Source of the DNA: Arthrobacter sp. 260
Lineage (GTDB): Bacteria > Actinomycetota > Actinomycetes > Actinomycetales > Micrococcaceae
Direction of reading: 5' to 3'
Assembly (NCBI RefSeq): GCF_013116745.1
Contig: NZ_JABFOE010000001.1
Span: 1-64,000 of the forward strand
Length of the DNA stretch: 64,000 bases
Both the position numbers and the translations under genes were made by a program. This document shows positions 1-8,516 of the stretch, in pieces. The notes under the pieces are model-generated. The model was given only the letters and a program-made list of their open reading frames with translations. It did not search any database and was not told where the DNA came from. Within the stretch, counting starts at the first letter, position 1. Every line of letters starts with the position of its first letter.

Positions 1-50
1 GCATCTATCCAGCTTGAAACACGGCAAGCCGGATGTTTAGCAGACACGCC

Positions 51-293
51 CTAGTTGCTCGCGATCATTTTCTGCAGGGCGATGGTGCCATCGGTCTTGG
101 GCAGGAGCAGCCAGAGTACGAAGTACATGGGGATGCTGACGAACGGGAGGAGGAAGCTGAGGAGAATGCCAATCCGGACATATGCCACCGGCCAGTTGAA
201 CTGGGCGGCGATGCCTGAGGCGATCCCACCGAGCCAGCCGCCCGGTGCACGCTTGATAGGGGACTTGCGGAGGATTTCAAAGAATTTGTCCAT
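51..293 (-). CDS. small PspC-domain membrane protein
   Basis: An 80-residue protein that is almost entirely one PspC domain (about residues 15-68). It shows the family pattern GGWLGGIASGIAAQF, followed by a hydrophobic segment at about 40-65 that ends in LLLP. PspC proteins are inner-membrane components of envelope-stress responses. A second small membrane protein and a large PspC protein lie upstream on the same strand, so this is the last gene of that group. No Shine-Dalgarno site is visible. A TAGCCT hexamer ends 5 nt before the ATG, inside a short inverted repeat (GGTTA/TAACC, 294-307), so it may have its own leaderless transcript. The family is clear; the exact role is not. Confidence 0.85.
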   Translation of the reverse strand: MDKFFEILRKSPIKRAPGGWLGGIASGIAAQFNWPVAYVRIGILLSFLLPFVSIPMYFVLWLLLPKTDGTIALQKMIASN

Positions 294-350
294 GGTTAAG
301 GCTAACCCGTTTCGGTAGTCGACGAATGAATGGTTGAGAGCTGCCCGGCA

Positions 351-578
351 CTATTTGCGGTTGGCCATCGAGACCAGGCCGCCAACCACCAAGGCGACGC
401 CGGTGCCGACCAGCAGACCCATCAGGACCAGGCCGGTGTCCAGGTTGATGTCGACGAGCTGCGACAACAGCACCAAGACACCCACGGCGATCGCTATCAG
501 CCCCCAGACCACGGTTCCGGCGCGGACTGACCTGTCGCCGTCGTTGTTGTTCCTGGTGGTGTGCTCAGGTGTGCTCAT
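351..578 (-). CDS. small two-helix membrane protein, unknown function
   Basis: A 75-residue protein with a hydrophilic N-terminus (about residues 1-20) and two strongly hydrophobic segments (about 23-42 and 48-70), ending in a short basic tail. I recognise no family motif. Its ATG overlaps the stop of the large PspC gene upstream in an ATGA arrangement (575-578), which implies translational coupling. The context suggests an accessory part of the PspC stress locus, but that is inference. Confidence 0.75.
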   Translation of the reverse strand: MSTPEHTTRNNNDGDRSVRAGTVVWGLIAIAVGVLVLLSQLVDINLDTGLVLMGLLVGTGVALVVGGLVSMANRK

Positions 579-2059
579 CGCGAGATACCTCCTACGTCTT
601 CAAGTTCAGTCTGGCTGGCAGCAACGGTGGTGTGGCTCATTGCGCCTCGGATCTCAAGGATGATCGAGGGTCCGGAGGCATTCTCGTTGAGGTCGATCTG
701 GGCCGGGTGCCACATGCCGCCGGCCGTAGCCTCCTGGCCGTTGTCCACGGTGCTGAGCGCTCCGAGGGCGATCGAGGATCGCACCTCGACCGGGACGTCG
801 TCGGGAATCAGAATGCCGACGTTGCCGGCGAGCGAGTTCACCGGGATCACGATGTCCTCGTCGAGGGCGGTGAGGTTGCTGAGATCGATCGTGCCCTGGC
901 CAGCTACCACTGTGTATCCCTCGCTGGCCGGCCCCTCAGTGGTGGCGGACCAGACGGCGCTGCTGCCGACAGTGAGTGCTCCGGTGGCGAAGGTGGAACC
1001 GGTCACGACCGCGGCCACCATGCCGACCCCCGCCATGAATCCGAGGAAGCCCGAGGTACGACCGCGTAGCCCCAGGGCAACGATGCCCACCCCCAGAAGG
1101 ATCAGGCCCGCGGCGATTGCCACCGGGATTGCGGCGTTGCCGAGGCTGAAAATTCCTGTGTAATCGAGGGCGAGTACCGCGCCGACGGCGATGAGTGCGC
1201 CTCCAAGGTAGAGGGCCAGCTCGGCCCCGCTTGGTTTGGGGATGGAGGGTTTGCGCGGCGCGGGTGGGTTGTTCCGTGGTGCGGGGAGCGGTGGAAGCTC
1301 GGAGTACAACGGGGGTGGAGTGAGGGTGCTCGAACGGCGGGCCTGTCCCGGCTTGTCGGTGGCTAGCGTGTGGGCCGCGCCGGCGTGGGTTGCACTGGTG
1401 GTCCCGGAATCGTCCGCCTTCTTGTTCGATATGGCGACTACTACATAAATCCCGAAAACGATCGCACCGACCCAGAAGATGGTCCAGAAGAACGCTCCGC
1501 CACCACCGTCGTCGACGAAGAAGGGGAAGTTGGGGCGCCCGATCCCCGCAATGGTCAGGATCAGTGCGCCGGTCATTCCCGAGGTCCAGCTTCCCTGGGT
1601 TGCGGACTCAAGGTGGATGCGTCCGTCAGGTTCGGGCAGGAGTGCCCAGGCGAGGCCGTAGAGCAGGATCCCCACTCCGCCGAAGATGGCCAGCAGGACG
1701 AACCCACCGCGGATCAGGACCGGGTCCAGGCCGGTCCGGGTGGCGACGCCGCTCGCGACGCCGCCGATCCAGCGGTCCTCGCCCCTGATCACGCCGAGGC
1801 CACGGAGCCAGCCAAAGAAGTTGGTGGGTGAGGCCGAGGACGACGACGACGAAGATGTCGACGACGACGGACGGGTGGCCTGCGGGGGCAGTTGTTCGGT
1901 GGCGGGGGTCTGCCCGGCGGGGAGAGTTGGGGGAGCGGGGTCGTCCCCAGTCCTCCCGGGCGACGAGGGTGGTTCCCCGGTCGAGGACTCACCGGGGTCC
2001 TGTGGCGTTTCCGGCGTTTGCTCCGGCCGGGGATCATTCGGGTCCTGATGCGAGTTCAT
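575..2059 (-). CDS. large PspC-domain protein with LiaF-like C-terminus
   Basis: 494 residues. Residues 1-80 are low-complexity, rich in Pro/Ser/Thr, and end in a serine run. A PspC domain follows at about 88-150 (GGVASGVATRTGLDPVLIR), then further transmembrane helices at about 160-215 and 280-365. The C-terminal about 110 residues look like the adhesin-like extracytoplasmic domain of LiaF-type proteins (GNVGILIPDDVPVEVRSS), which is a judgement from pattern. It is divergent from a PspC-containing histidine kinase and its response regulator, the usual arrangement of an envelope-stress three-component system in actinobacteria. It probably restrains or informs the kinase; this is inference from LiaFSR. 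Confidence 0.85.
   Translation of the reverse strand: MNSHQDPNDPRPEQTPETPQDPGESSTGEPPSSPGRTGDDPAPPTLPAGQTPATEQLPPQATRPSSSTSSSSSSSASPTNFFGWLRGLGVIRGEDRWIGGVASGVATRTGLDPVLIRGGFVLLAIFGGVGILLYGLAWALLPEPDGRIHLESATQGSWTSGMTGALILTIAGIGRPNFPFFVDDGGGGAFFWTIFWVGAIVFGIYVVVAISNKKADDSGTTSATHAGAAHTLATDKPGQARRSSTLTPPPLYSELPPLPAPRNNPPAPRKPSIPKPSGAELALYLGGALIAVGAVLALDYTGIFSLGNAAIPVAIAAGLILLGVGIVALGLRGRTSGFLGFMAGVGMVAAVVTGSTFATGALTVGSSAVWSATTEGPASEGYTVVAGQGTIDLSNLTALDEDIVIPVNSLAGNVGILIPDDVPVEVRSSIALGALSTVDNGQEATAGGMWHPAQIDLNENASGPSIILEIRGAMSHTTVAASQTELEDVGGISR
1836..1870. repeat. GAC trinucleotide run in coding sequence
   Basis: A run of GAC/GAA triplets on the + strand encodes the polyserine linker of the large PspC protein on the - strand. 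In-frame slippage would change the linker length without a frameshift. Confidence 0.7.
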
Positions 2060-2184
2060 ACCTCAATCCTGTCGGCCGTAGAGGGCGGTTGCTATCGGGG
2101 CCTACCCTGACCTGCCCCTGAACGGTGCGGGTCTTTCCCTGAATCCCACCCCGACGCGGCAGTGATCGTGTTTGGATTGGGGGT

Positions 2185-3462
2185 ATGCGAGAAGCCCTGC
2201 TCCGTTCCAATGACGCGATGATCGCCGGTGTCTGCGCGGGACTGGCCGCCCACCTTGGTGTCAGCGTGAATGTGGCACGGATCGGGATGGTGGGCCTGGC
2301 GCTCGCCGGCGGGGCCGGGATCTTCCTGTACGGGTGGCTGTGGGTGCTGGTTCCTACCCAGGAAGAACAGCTCCGCAAGGGACCCACCCCGGTAGGTCCG
2401 CGCCTGACCTTCCCGAAGCCCCCTGAGCAGGCGGAGGGCACCCGCGCGGCGACGACTGGCCAGCCGGACGGTCTCCAGAACGGCACCCAGTCCTGGATCG
2501 GCAAACGTGAGGTACTGCTGGGCACGGCGCTCCTGCTGGTCGCGGCGGTGGCGATTGCCCAGCAGCTCGGCGCCAACCTGCCACTGGATACGCTGCTCCC
2601 GGTGGGGGTAGTCGCGGCCGGGGCTGTCCTGGCCTGGACCCAGCTGGATGAGAGCCGCCGCGCTGGCCTGATGAACGGCGCCGGCGCCTCGCAGGCCGGT
2701 GGCCTGGCGCGTCTCGTCGCCGGGCTACTGCTGGTCACCGTCGGAGTGCTGATCCTGGTCTCCGGTTCCATTGCCTGGGAGATCACCTGGTCCACCCTGA
2801 TTGCGACGGGTGCCGTACTGGCCGGCGTCTTCCTGGTGCTGGCGCCCTGGGGGCTGAAGTTCTGGCGGGATCTCGAAACCGAGCGATCAGGGCGGGCACG
2901 GGAGACCGAGCGGGCGGAAATAGCCGCCCATCTCCACGATTCGGTGCTGCAGACCCTCGCCCTGATCCAGAACCGGGCAGGCTCGGAGCAGGACGTCATC
3001 CGGTTGGCCCGTGCCCAGGAGCGGGAGTTGAGGAACTGGCTGTACGCCGACGCCACCCACCAGTCCGGGAACCTTGCCGAACGAATCCGCGCTGTGGCGG
3101 CTGAGATCGAGGACAGCTACGGCACCCCGATCAACGTGGTGGTAGTGGGCGATACCGAGTTGTCGGCGCAGCAGGAAGTCCTGGCGCAGGCAGCAAGGGA
3201 GGCGGTCCTGAACGCTGCCAAACACGCCGGCGGCAATATCTCCGTCTACCTTGAGGCGGGCCCCACCGGTTCCACCATCTTTGTCAGGGACCGGGGGAGC
3301 GGCTTCGACCCTGACGCGGTTCCCGCTGACCGGATGGGAATACGGGTCTCCCTGTACAGCAGGATGCACCGCCACGGCGGCGACGTTTCCATCAGGAGCA
3401 ACGCCGAGGGCACCGAGGTTAAACTGGTTATGCCCGAAAATGTCGCGGATGGAGCGCAGTGA
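2185..3462 (+). CDS. PspC-domain sensor histidine kinase (NarL/DesK type)
   Basis: 425 residues. An N-terminal PspC domain spans about 1-58 (AMIAGVCAGLAAHLGVSV), and two hydrophobic regions follow at about 111-155 and 174-222. The HisKA_3 dimerisation helix carries the phosphoacceptor in EIAAHLHDSVLQ (His251). The ATPase domain has the N-box asparagine in EAVLNAAKHAGG (Asn343) and the G1 box VRDRGSGFDP (369-376). The protein is expected to sit in the membrane and phosphorylate the next gene product. Its stop overlaps the regulator start as GTGA. It is divergent from the PspC operon with a 125-nt spacer. A PspC sensor fused to the kinase itself is the notable architecture. Confidence 0.93.
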   Translation: MREALLRSNDAMIAGVCAGLAAHLGVSVNVARIGMVGLALAGGAGIFLYGWLWVLVPTQEEQLRKGPTPVGPRLTFPKPPEQAEGTRAATTGQPDGLQNGTQSWIGKREVLLGTALLLVAAVAIAQQLGANLPLDTLLPVGVVAAGAVLAWTQLDESRRAGLMNGAGASQAGGLARLVAGLLLVTVGVLILVSGSIAWEITWSTLIATGAVLAGVFLVLAPWGLKFWRDLETERSGRARETERAEIAAHLHDSVLQTLALIQNRAGSEQDVIRLARAQERELRNWLYADATHQSGNLAERIRAVAAEIEDSYGTPINVVVVGDTELSAQQEVLAQAAREAVLNAAKHAGGNISVYLEAGPTGSTIFVRDRGSGFDPDAVPADRMGIRVSLYSRMHRHGGDVSIRSNAEGTEVKLVMPENVADGAQ

Positions 3463-4118
3463 ACACTACCCAGGAGCCGGTCACCGTTGTGGTGGTTGAT
3501 GACCATGCCATCTTCCGTTCCGGGCTGCGCGCTGACCTGGACAGCCGAATCACCGTATTGGCCGAAGCCGCGGGGGTGGCCGAGGCAATTGCCACCATTC
3601 ACGAGCACCGGCCACAGGTTGTCCTGCTGGATGTGCATCTGCCCGGCGGGTCCGGTGGAGGGGGAGCCGAGGTGATCGCTGGGTGCACGGCGCTGCTGGC
3701 CGGAACGCAGTTCCTGGCGCTGAGCGTCTCGGACGCAGCCGAGGACGTGGTCACCGTTATCCGGGCCGGTGCCCGCGGTTATGTCACCAAGACCATCTCC
3801 GGCGCCGAAATCTCGGACGCCGTCCTCCGGGTTGCCTCAGGCGATGCTGTGTTCTCGCCGCGCCTGGCCGGGTTTGTGCTGGACGCCTTCGGCACTGCGG
3901 CGGTGGCATCGGTGGACAGTGAGCTCGACCGACTTTCCGCCCGTGAGCTTGAGGTGATGCGCCTGATCGCCCGCGGGTACAGCTACAAGGAGGTGGCGAA
4001 GGAACTATTCATCTCCATCAAGACGGTCGAGACCCATGTGTCAGCGGTGCTCCGCAAACTGCAGCTGTCCTCGCGCCACGAACTCACTCGGTGGGCGGCG
4101 GAGCGGCGCCTGCTGTGA
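3459..4118 (+). CDS. LuxR/NarL-family response regulator
   Basis: 219 residues. The receiver domain is N-terminal (VVVVDDHAIFRSGL, acidic pair Asp14/Asp15, phosphoacceptor Asp58 in LLDVHLPGG, Lys in VTKTISG). The C-terminal GerE-type helix-turn-helix is at about 155-219 (LSARELEVMRLIARGYSYKE, then KTVETHVSAVLRKL). The GTG start at 3459 overlaps the kinase stop by 4 nt, so the two are cotranslated. It is likely activated by the PspC kinase and likely controls the divergent PspC genes; the second point is inference. Transcription converges on aspC, with a gap of 25 nt. Confidence 0.95.
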   Translation: MNTTQEPVTVVVVDDHAIFRSGLRADLDSRITVLAEAAGVAEAIATIHEHRPQVVLLDVHLPGGSGGGGAEVIAGCTALLAGTQFLALSVSDAAEDVVTVIRAGARGYVTKTISGAEISDAVLRVASGDAVFSPRLAGFVLDAFGTAAVASVDSELDRLSARELEVMRLIARGYSYKEVAKELFISIKTVETHVSAVLRKLQLSSRHELTRWAAERRLL

Positions 4119-4143
4119 CGGCCACGTTCGACACCTCTAAGCG

Positions 4144-5391
4144 CTACCGGGCGGTCGCGAGGAACTCCTGGAGCCTGCCGACGCCGGTGGCCAGGTCGGC
4201 ATCGCCCAGGGCGTAGGAGAGGCGAAGGTAACCGCTGGGCCCGAAGGCCTCACCCGGAACCACCGCAACCTCAACCTTGTCGAGGATCAGCGCCGCGAGC
4301 TCCGCCGACGTCGCCGGCCGGACACCGGCCAGTTCGCGACCCAGCAGTGAGCGCACGTCGGCGTAGGCGTAAAAGGCGCCCTTCGGGACCGGGCACTCGA
4401 TGCCGTCGATCGCGTTGAGGCCCTCGACCATTGCCTTCCGGCGCCGGTCGAACGCCACCTTCATCTCATCCACCGCGGTCAGCGGGCCGGCGACGGCGGC
4501 CAGCGCGGCCATCTGGGGCACGTTCGACACGTTGGAGGTGGCGTGGGACTGGAGATTGGTGGCCGCCTTGACCACGTCCTTCGGTCCGATCATCCAGCCC
4601 ACCCGCCAACCGGTCATGGCGTAGGTCTTGGCAACCCCGTTGAGGATCACCATCCGATCCCCGATGGCGGGAGAGGCCGTGGCAATCGAGGTGAAGGGGA
4701 CGCCGTCGTACGTGAGGTGCTCGTAAATCTCGTCAGTCACCACCCACAGCCCCCGCTCGGCAGCCCAGTCACCAATCTCCTTGACCTGCTCCGGGCTGTA
4801 GACCGCGCCCGTGGGATTGGAGGGGGAAACAAACAGCAGGATCTTGGTACGCGGGGTCAGTGCCGCCTCCAGCTGGTCGACAGTGACCAGGTAGGACTGC
4901 TCCGGTCCGGCGAAGACCTCCACCGGAACACCGCCAGCCAGCCGAATGGCCTCGGGATAGGTGGTCCAGAACGGGGTGGGTACCAGTACCTCATCATTCG
5001 GGTCGAGGAGGGTGGCGAAGGACTCGTACACGGCCTGCTTGCCACCGTTGGTGACCAGCACCTGGGACGGATCGACTGTGTAACCCGAGTCCCTGAAGGT
5101 CTTCTCGGCAATGGCCTGCTTCAGTTCGGGGAGGCCCCCGGCAGGGGAATACCGATGGAAGCGTGGCTGCCGGGCCGCGTCGATCGCTGCCTGGACAATG
5201 TAGTCAGGGGTCGGGAAATCGGGTTCACCGGCACCGAACCCGATGACTGGCCTGCCCGCAGCCTTCAGTGCCTTGGCCTTCGCATCGACCGCCAGGGTGG
5301 CCGATTCCGCGATCGCAGCGATCCGCTGCGAAATTCGCCGCGAAGGCGCGGCCGGGGCATCAGGTGTGGTGGCGTCAGGGGTGGCAGTCAT
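4144..5391 (-). CDS. aspC: pyridoxal-phosphate aspartate aminotransferase
   Basis: 415 residues, a class I/II aminotransferase of subgroup I-gamma. Visible features are [12 protein letters not shown] (51-62), the substrate and cofactor contacts [10 protein letters not shown] (189-198), [10 protein letters not shown] with Asp220 and Tyr223, and the Schiff-base lysine in [16 protein letters not shown] (Lys255). It should interconvert aspartate/2-oxoglutarate and oxaloacetate/glutamate in the cytoplasm. The first 18 residues are an Ala/Pro/Thr-rich extension. The ATG is preceded by AAGGGAA at a suitable distance. In other actinobacteria the gene often neighbours secE. Whether it acts only on aspartate or also on prephenate cannot be told from sequence. 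Confidence 0.93.
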   Translation of the reverse strand: MTATPDATTPDAPAAPSRRISQRIAAIAESATLAVDAKAKALKAAGRPVIGFGAGEPDFPTPDYIVQAAIDAARQPRFHRYSPAGGLPELKQAIAEKTFRDSGYTVDPSQVLVTNGGKQAVYESFATLLDPNDEVLVPTPFWTTYPEAIRLAGGVPVEVFAGPEQSYLVTVDQLEAALTPRTKILLFVSPSNPTGAVYSPEQVKEIGDWAAERGLWVVTDEIYEHLTYDGVPFTSIATASPAIGDRMVILNGVAKTYAMTGWRVGWMIGPKDVVKAATNLQSHATSNVSNVPQMAALAAVAGPLTAVDEMKVAFDRRRKAMVEGLNAIDGIECPVPKGAFYAYADVRSLLGRELAGVRPATSAELAALILDKVEVAVVPGEAFGPSGYLRLSYALGDADLATGVGRLQEFLATAR

Positions 5392-5490
5392 AGTGTTCCC
5401 TTAGGGTCGATGTGCTGTGGACTGTGACGTCATCCCAGCTTAGGCGGTAGCCGCGATCTGGGCCTGCTCCGGAAGCCAAGGCACGCCGGT

Positions 5491-5519
5491 TCGACGTTGG
5501 GGCAGTGATTGCGTAGACT
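5491..5519 (+). promoter_or_regulatory. candidate promoter of tRNA-Trp/secE/nusG
   Basis: TCGACG (5491-5496), a 17-nt spacer and TAGACT (5514-5519) lie about 75 nt before the tRNA. TAGACT recurs as the -10 hexamer before other genes in the window. Confidence 0.5.
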
Positions 5520-5593
5520 TGTTCCTCGGTGTTGAAATCGCCATGATGGTCCATGCCTGCGCCAGCGCAGCGGGATCGGCGGATTCTCTCCAT

Positions 5594-5666
5594 AGGGTAG
5601 TGGCGCAATTGGTAGCGCAGCGGTCTCCAAAACCGCAGGTTGCAGGTTCGAGTCCTGTCTGCCCTG
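5594..5666 (+). tRNA. trnW: tRNA-Trp (anticodon CCA)
   Basis: A 73-nt cloverleaf. The acceptor stem AGGGTAG pairs with CTGCCCT (one G-T pair), and the discriminator is G. The D-arm is GCGC/GCGC. The anticodon stem is GCGGT/ACCGC with loop CTCCAAA, so the anticodon CCA is at 5627-5629. The T-arm is GCAGG/CCTGT with loop TTCGAGT. The 3' CCA is not encoded. It lies 67 nt before secE and is probably cotranscribed with it, as in many actinobacteria. Confidence 0.97.
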
Positions 5667-5733
5667 CGCATTAGGCGTAAATATAAAGTCCTTTGCGGAC
5701 TTCAGAAACCGACACAGATGGAAGAGGTTGAAG

Positions 5734-5991
5734 GTGACCGAAACGGCTGCGGGCAGCTCACAGGGTAGCCCTTCCGACAAGAAGGCTCCCAAGCGGGGCT
5801 TCTTCGGCCAGATCATCCTCTTCGTGCGGCAGGTTATCTCTGAACTCCAGAAGGTAGTCGTACCGACCCGCAAGGAACTCGTGCGGTACACCATCACCGT
5901 GATGGTCTTCGTGATCATCATGATGCTGATCGTGACCGCCCTGGACTTCCTGTTCGGGACGGCTGCGGTGTGGGTCTTCGGCGGCGCATAG
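5734..5991 (+). CDS. secE: preprotein translocase subunit SecE
   Basis: 85 residues from the GTG at 5734. An in-frame TTG at 5728 is also possible, but it directly abuts the GAAGAGG ribosome-binding site, whereas the GTG sits 6 nt from it. The protein has a basic cytosolic N-terminus, the amphipathic helix with the conserved pattern FVRQVISELQKVVVPTRKEL, and one transmembrane helix near the C-terminus (about 52-75), as in the short actinobacterial form. It clamps the SecY channel. secE-nusG-rplK-rplA order is conserved in bacteria. Confidence 0.95.
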   Translation: MTETAAGSSQGSPSDKKAPKRGFFGQIILFVRQVISELQKVVVPTRKELVRYTITVMVFVIIMMLIVTALDFLFGTAAVWVFGGA

Positions 5992-6051
5992 CTGGACCCG
6001 CACGGTAATGCAGTAAACGAAGCTGATGAATCTTAGAAAGCAGGCGGCTAG

Positions 6052-6951
6052 GTGTCCGAGCAAGAACTCGAACGGCAGATCACTTCTGTTGAGGATGATC
6101 TGGAGAACGAGGATCAGGTAGCTGATTCCGGTGTCGAAACGACCCCGGTTGACAGTGATGCCCCGGCAGATAGCGAGACCGAGACCGTTGCAGACGACGT
6201 CGATGGTGAGGCTTCCGCTGTTGCGGACGCCTCCTCCGACGACTCTGACGACAACGGTGCCTCCTCGTCCGAAGACGCTGCTGAAGGAGATGCCGCTGAC
6301 GGCGACGCTCTTGAAGCTGACGAAGCCGCTGCAGAAGCAGTCCAAGCCGAAGATCCGGTAGCAGCCTTCAAGGCCAAGCTCCGCCGCCAGGAGGGTGACT
6401 GGTATGTCATTCACTCCTACGCCGGGTACGAGAACCGGGTGAAGGCGAACCTCGAAACCCGCATCCAGACCCTGGACATGGAAGAGCACATCTTCGAGAT
6501 CCAGGTGCCGATGGAAGAAGTGGTGGAGATCAAGAACACCACCCGGAAGATCGTCAACCGGGTCCGCATCCCGGGTTATGTCCTGGTGCGCATGGACCTC
6601 ACTGACGCATCGTGGGGCGCCGTCCGCCACACCCCGGGAGTCACCGGTTTCGTGGGCAACGCCCACAACCCCGTCCCGCTGAGCCTGGGTGAAGTGTTCT
6701 CCATGCTGGAACACACGGTTGTCCACACCGACCCCGAATCCGGTAAGCCAGCGAAGAACCAGCTGACACCAGCAACGGTCAACTTCGAGGTCGGCGAGCC
6801 GGTCACGGTCAACGAAGGCCCATTCGAGACGCTGCAGGCCACCATCTCCGAGATCAAGCCGGAGTCCCAGCAGCTTGTTGTCCTGGTATCGATCTTCGAA
6901 CGCGAAACTCCGGTGACGCTTTCGTTCAGCCAGGTCACCAAGCTGCAGTAA
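6052..6951 (+). CDS. nusG: transcription termination/antitermination factor NusG
   Basis: 299 residues from a GTG start. The NGN domain begins at about residue 118 ([20 protein letters not shown]) and includes [11 protein letters not shown] and [13 protein letters not shown]. The C-terminal KOW domain is at about 245-299 ([11 protein letters not shown]). NusG binds the RNA polymerase clamp helices and links to Rho or to ribosomal protein S10. About 105 N-terminal residues precede the NGN domain and are almost entirely Asp, Glu, Ala and Ser; acidic extensions of this kind are known in actinobacterial NusG. Upstream is secE (60-nt gap), downstream rplK. Confidence 0.96.
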   Translation: MSEQELERQITSVEDDLENEDQVADSGVETTPVDSDAPADSETETVADDVDGEASAVADASSDDSDDNGASSSEDAAEGDAADGDALEADEAAAEAVQAEDPVAAFKAKLRRQEGDWYVIHSYAGYENRVKANLETRIQTLDMEEHIFEIQVPMEEVVEIKNTTRKIVNRVRIPGYVLVRMDLTDASWGAVRHTPGVTGFVGNAHNPVPLSLGEVFSMLEHTVVHTDPESGKPAKNQLTPATVNFEVGEPVTVNEGPFETLQATISEIKPESQQLVVLVSIFERETPVTLSFSQVTKLQ

Positions 6952-7073
6952 CCAAGCTTCGTACCGCCAGGGCCGGCTTAGCCCAGGTGGTGCGGTAGGT
7001 CATCACGCCATGGTGACCAACAACCCATGGGACGCTCCTGTCCTGTGGACGTAATGTGAAAGAAGGACCCTTC

Positions 7074-7505
7074 ATGGCCCCCAAGAAAAAGGTCTCCGGC
7101 CTGATCAAGTTGCAGATCAATGCAGGCGCTGCCAACCCGGCGCCCCCCATTGGTCCAGCACTTGGCCAGCACGGCGTCAACATCATGGAATTCTGCAAGG
7201 CGTACAACGCTGCGACAGAATCACAGCGCGGAAACGTCATCCCCGTTGAAATCACTGTGTATGAGGATCGCTCATTCACGTTCATCACCAAGACCCCTCC
7301 AGCCGCCGAGCTCATCAAGAAGGCTGCCGGAGTTGCCAAGGGCTCGGCCACGCCGCACACCGTTAAGGTTGCCAAGCTGACCAAGGACCAGGTCAACGAG
7401 ATCGCCACCATGAAAATGGAAGACCTCAACGCCAACAACATCGAGGCTGCTGCCAAGATCATCGCTGGCACCGCCCGCTCAATGGGCATCACGGTAGAAA
7501 GCTAA
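7074..7505 (+). CDS. rplK: 50S ribosomal protein L11
   Basis: 143 residues ([20 protein letters not shown]). The ATG at 7074 is chosen over an in-frame GTG at 7056 because AGAAGGA lies just upstream and the protein then starts at the family position. The N-terminal domain keeps the proline-rich [16 protein letters not shown] stretch that contacts thiostrepton-type antibiotics and the GTPase centre. The C-terminal domain binds 23S rRNA. The first gene of the L11-L1 pair. Confidence 0.97.
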   Translation: MAPKKKVSGLIKLQINAGAANPAPPIGPALGQHGVNIMEFCKAYNAATESQRGNVIPVEITVYEDRSFTFITKTPPAAELIKKAAGVAKGSATPHTVKVAKLTKDQVNEIATMKMEDLNANNIEAAAKIIAGTARSMGITVES

Positions 7506-7659
7506 CCCTTTCCACCCACCGCACGGCAGAGCAATTCACCGTGCACCCCAAACAACAAAACGTAGACGTCTTAGGCCGCCAGTCAGGCGGAATCGGACGT
7601 CGGAGTGTGGCAGGGCCCGCGCGGTCCGCAGACCACAACTGCATAAGGAGAAAAAGCAG

Positions 7660-8367
7660 ATGGCAAAGCGCAGCAAAGCATATAAGGCGGCCGAAGCCAA
7701 GATCGAGGCAGACAAGCAGTACGCCCCGCTCGAGGCAGTAGTTCTGGCCAAGGAAACCAACCCCTCCAGCTTCGACGCAACCGTCGAGGTTGCATTCCGG
7801 TTGGGCGTTGACCCACGTAAGGCAGACCAGATGGTCCGCGGCACCGTCAACCTTCCTCACGGCACCGGCAAGACCAAGCGCGTCCTGGTCTTCGCAACCG
7901 GCGAAAAGGCTGAAGCGGCAATCGCCGCCGGCGCCGACTTCGTTGGCTCCGATGACATGATCGAGAAGGTTGCCGCCGGCTGGGTCGACTTCGACGCCGC
8001 CGTGGCCACCCCTGACCTCATGGGCAAGGTTGGCCGTCTGGGTAAGGTACTGGGTCCCCGTAACCTCATGCCCAACCCGAAGACCGGCACGGTTACCGCC
8101 GACGTCACCAAGGCTGTCACCGACATCAAGGGCGGAAAGATCGACTTCCGCGTGGACAAGCACTCCAACCTGCACTTCATCATCGGCAAGGTGTCGTTCG
8201 ATGTGCAGAAGCTCGCCGAGAACTACGCGGTAGCACTGGAAGAGGTCCTGCGCCTGAAGCCTTCCGCTTCGAAGGGCCGCTACATCCAGAAGGCAACTGT
8301 CTCCACCACCTTCGGTCCCGGCATCACCGTGGACCCAAGCGTGACCAAGGTTCTTGCCGACGCATAA
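7660..8367 (+). CDS. rplA: 50S ribosomal protein L1
   Basis: 235 residues, normal length for L1. It has the signature [20 protein letters not shown] near residue 120-140 and the domain II sequence around it. L1 binds the mobile L1 stalk of 23S rRNA and in many bacteria represses its own mRNA. AAGGAG at 7645-7650 gives a clear start. The 154-nt spacer from rplK contains a small hairpin (CCGCC/GGCGG). A terminator follows. Confidence 0.97.
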   Translation: MAKRSKAYKAAEAKIEADKQYAPLEAVVLAKETNPSSFDATVEVAFRLGVDPRKADQMVRGTVNLPHGTGKTKRVLVFATGEKAEAAIAAGADFVGSDDMIEKVAAGWVDFDAAVATPDLMGKVGRLGKVLGPRNLMPNPKTGTVTADVTKAVTDIKGGKIDFRVDKHSNLHFIIGKVSFDVQKLAENYAVALEEVLRLKPSASKGRYIQKATVSTTFGPGITVDPSVTKVLADA

Positions 8368-8413
8368 GGTACCGGACGCCGTCCGGCATCCACAGCTTCA
8401 TTGCTGAACAAGT

Positions 8414-8444
8414 GAAGGGTCGCAGCGCACAGCTGCGGCCCTTC
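8414..8444 (+). terminator. terminator after rplA
   Basis: GAAGGGTCGCAG pairs with CTGCGGCCCTTC (12 pairs, one G-T). Only a short T-tract (GTTT) follows. It closes the rplK-rplA unit before the acetyltransferase gene. Confidence 0.7.
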
Positions 8445-8475
8445 GCCGTTTAACCATTGAGTCCATCAGGCAAAT

Positions 8476-8510
8476 CAGTGATTGGCAGTTGCCAATCACT
8501 GGGCTAGACT
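8476..8510 (+). promoter_or_regulatory. palindromic operator over a leaderless promoter
   Basis: CAGTGATTGGCA and TGCCAATCACTG are perfect 12-nt arms around a 2-nt GT spacer (8476-8501). TTGGCA (8482-8487) can act as -35, with a 17-nt spacer to TAGACT (8505-8510). Six nt later is the ATG of the acetyltransferase. A dimeric regulator bound to the palindrome would cover the -35. The regulator is unknown. Confidence 0.7.
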
Positions 8511-8516
8511 TTGATC

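Noticed and set aside
2034-3056. 340-residue open frame on the - strand across the PspC/kinase divergent region
   Set aside because: It is Ser/Arg/Pro-rich shadow sequence of the kinase gene and would overlap two well supported genes.
5430-5921. - strand frame of 163 residues over tRNA-Trp and secE
   Set aside because: It is antisense to a certain tRNA and to secE, and lacks any protein feature.
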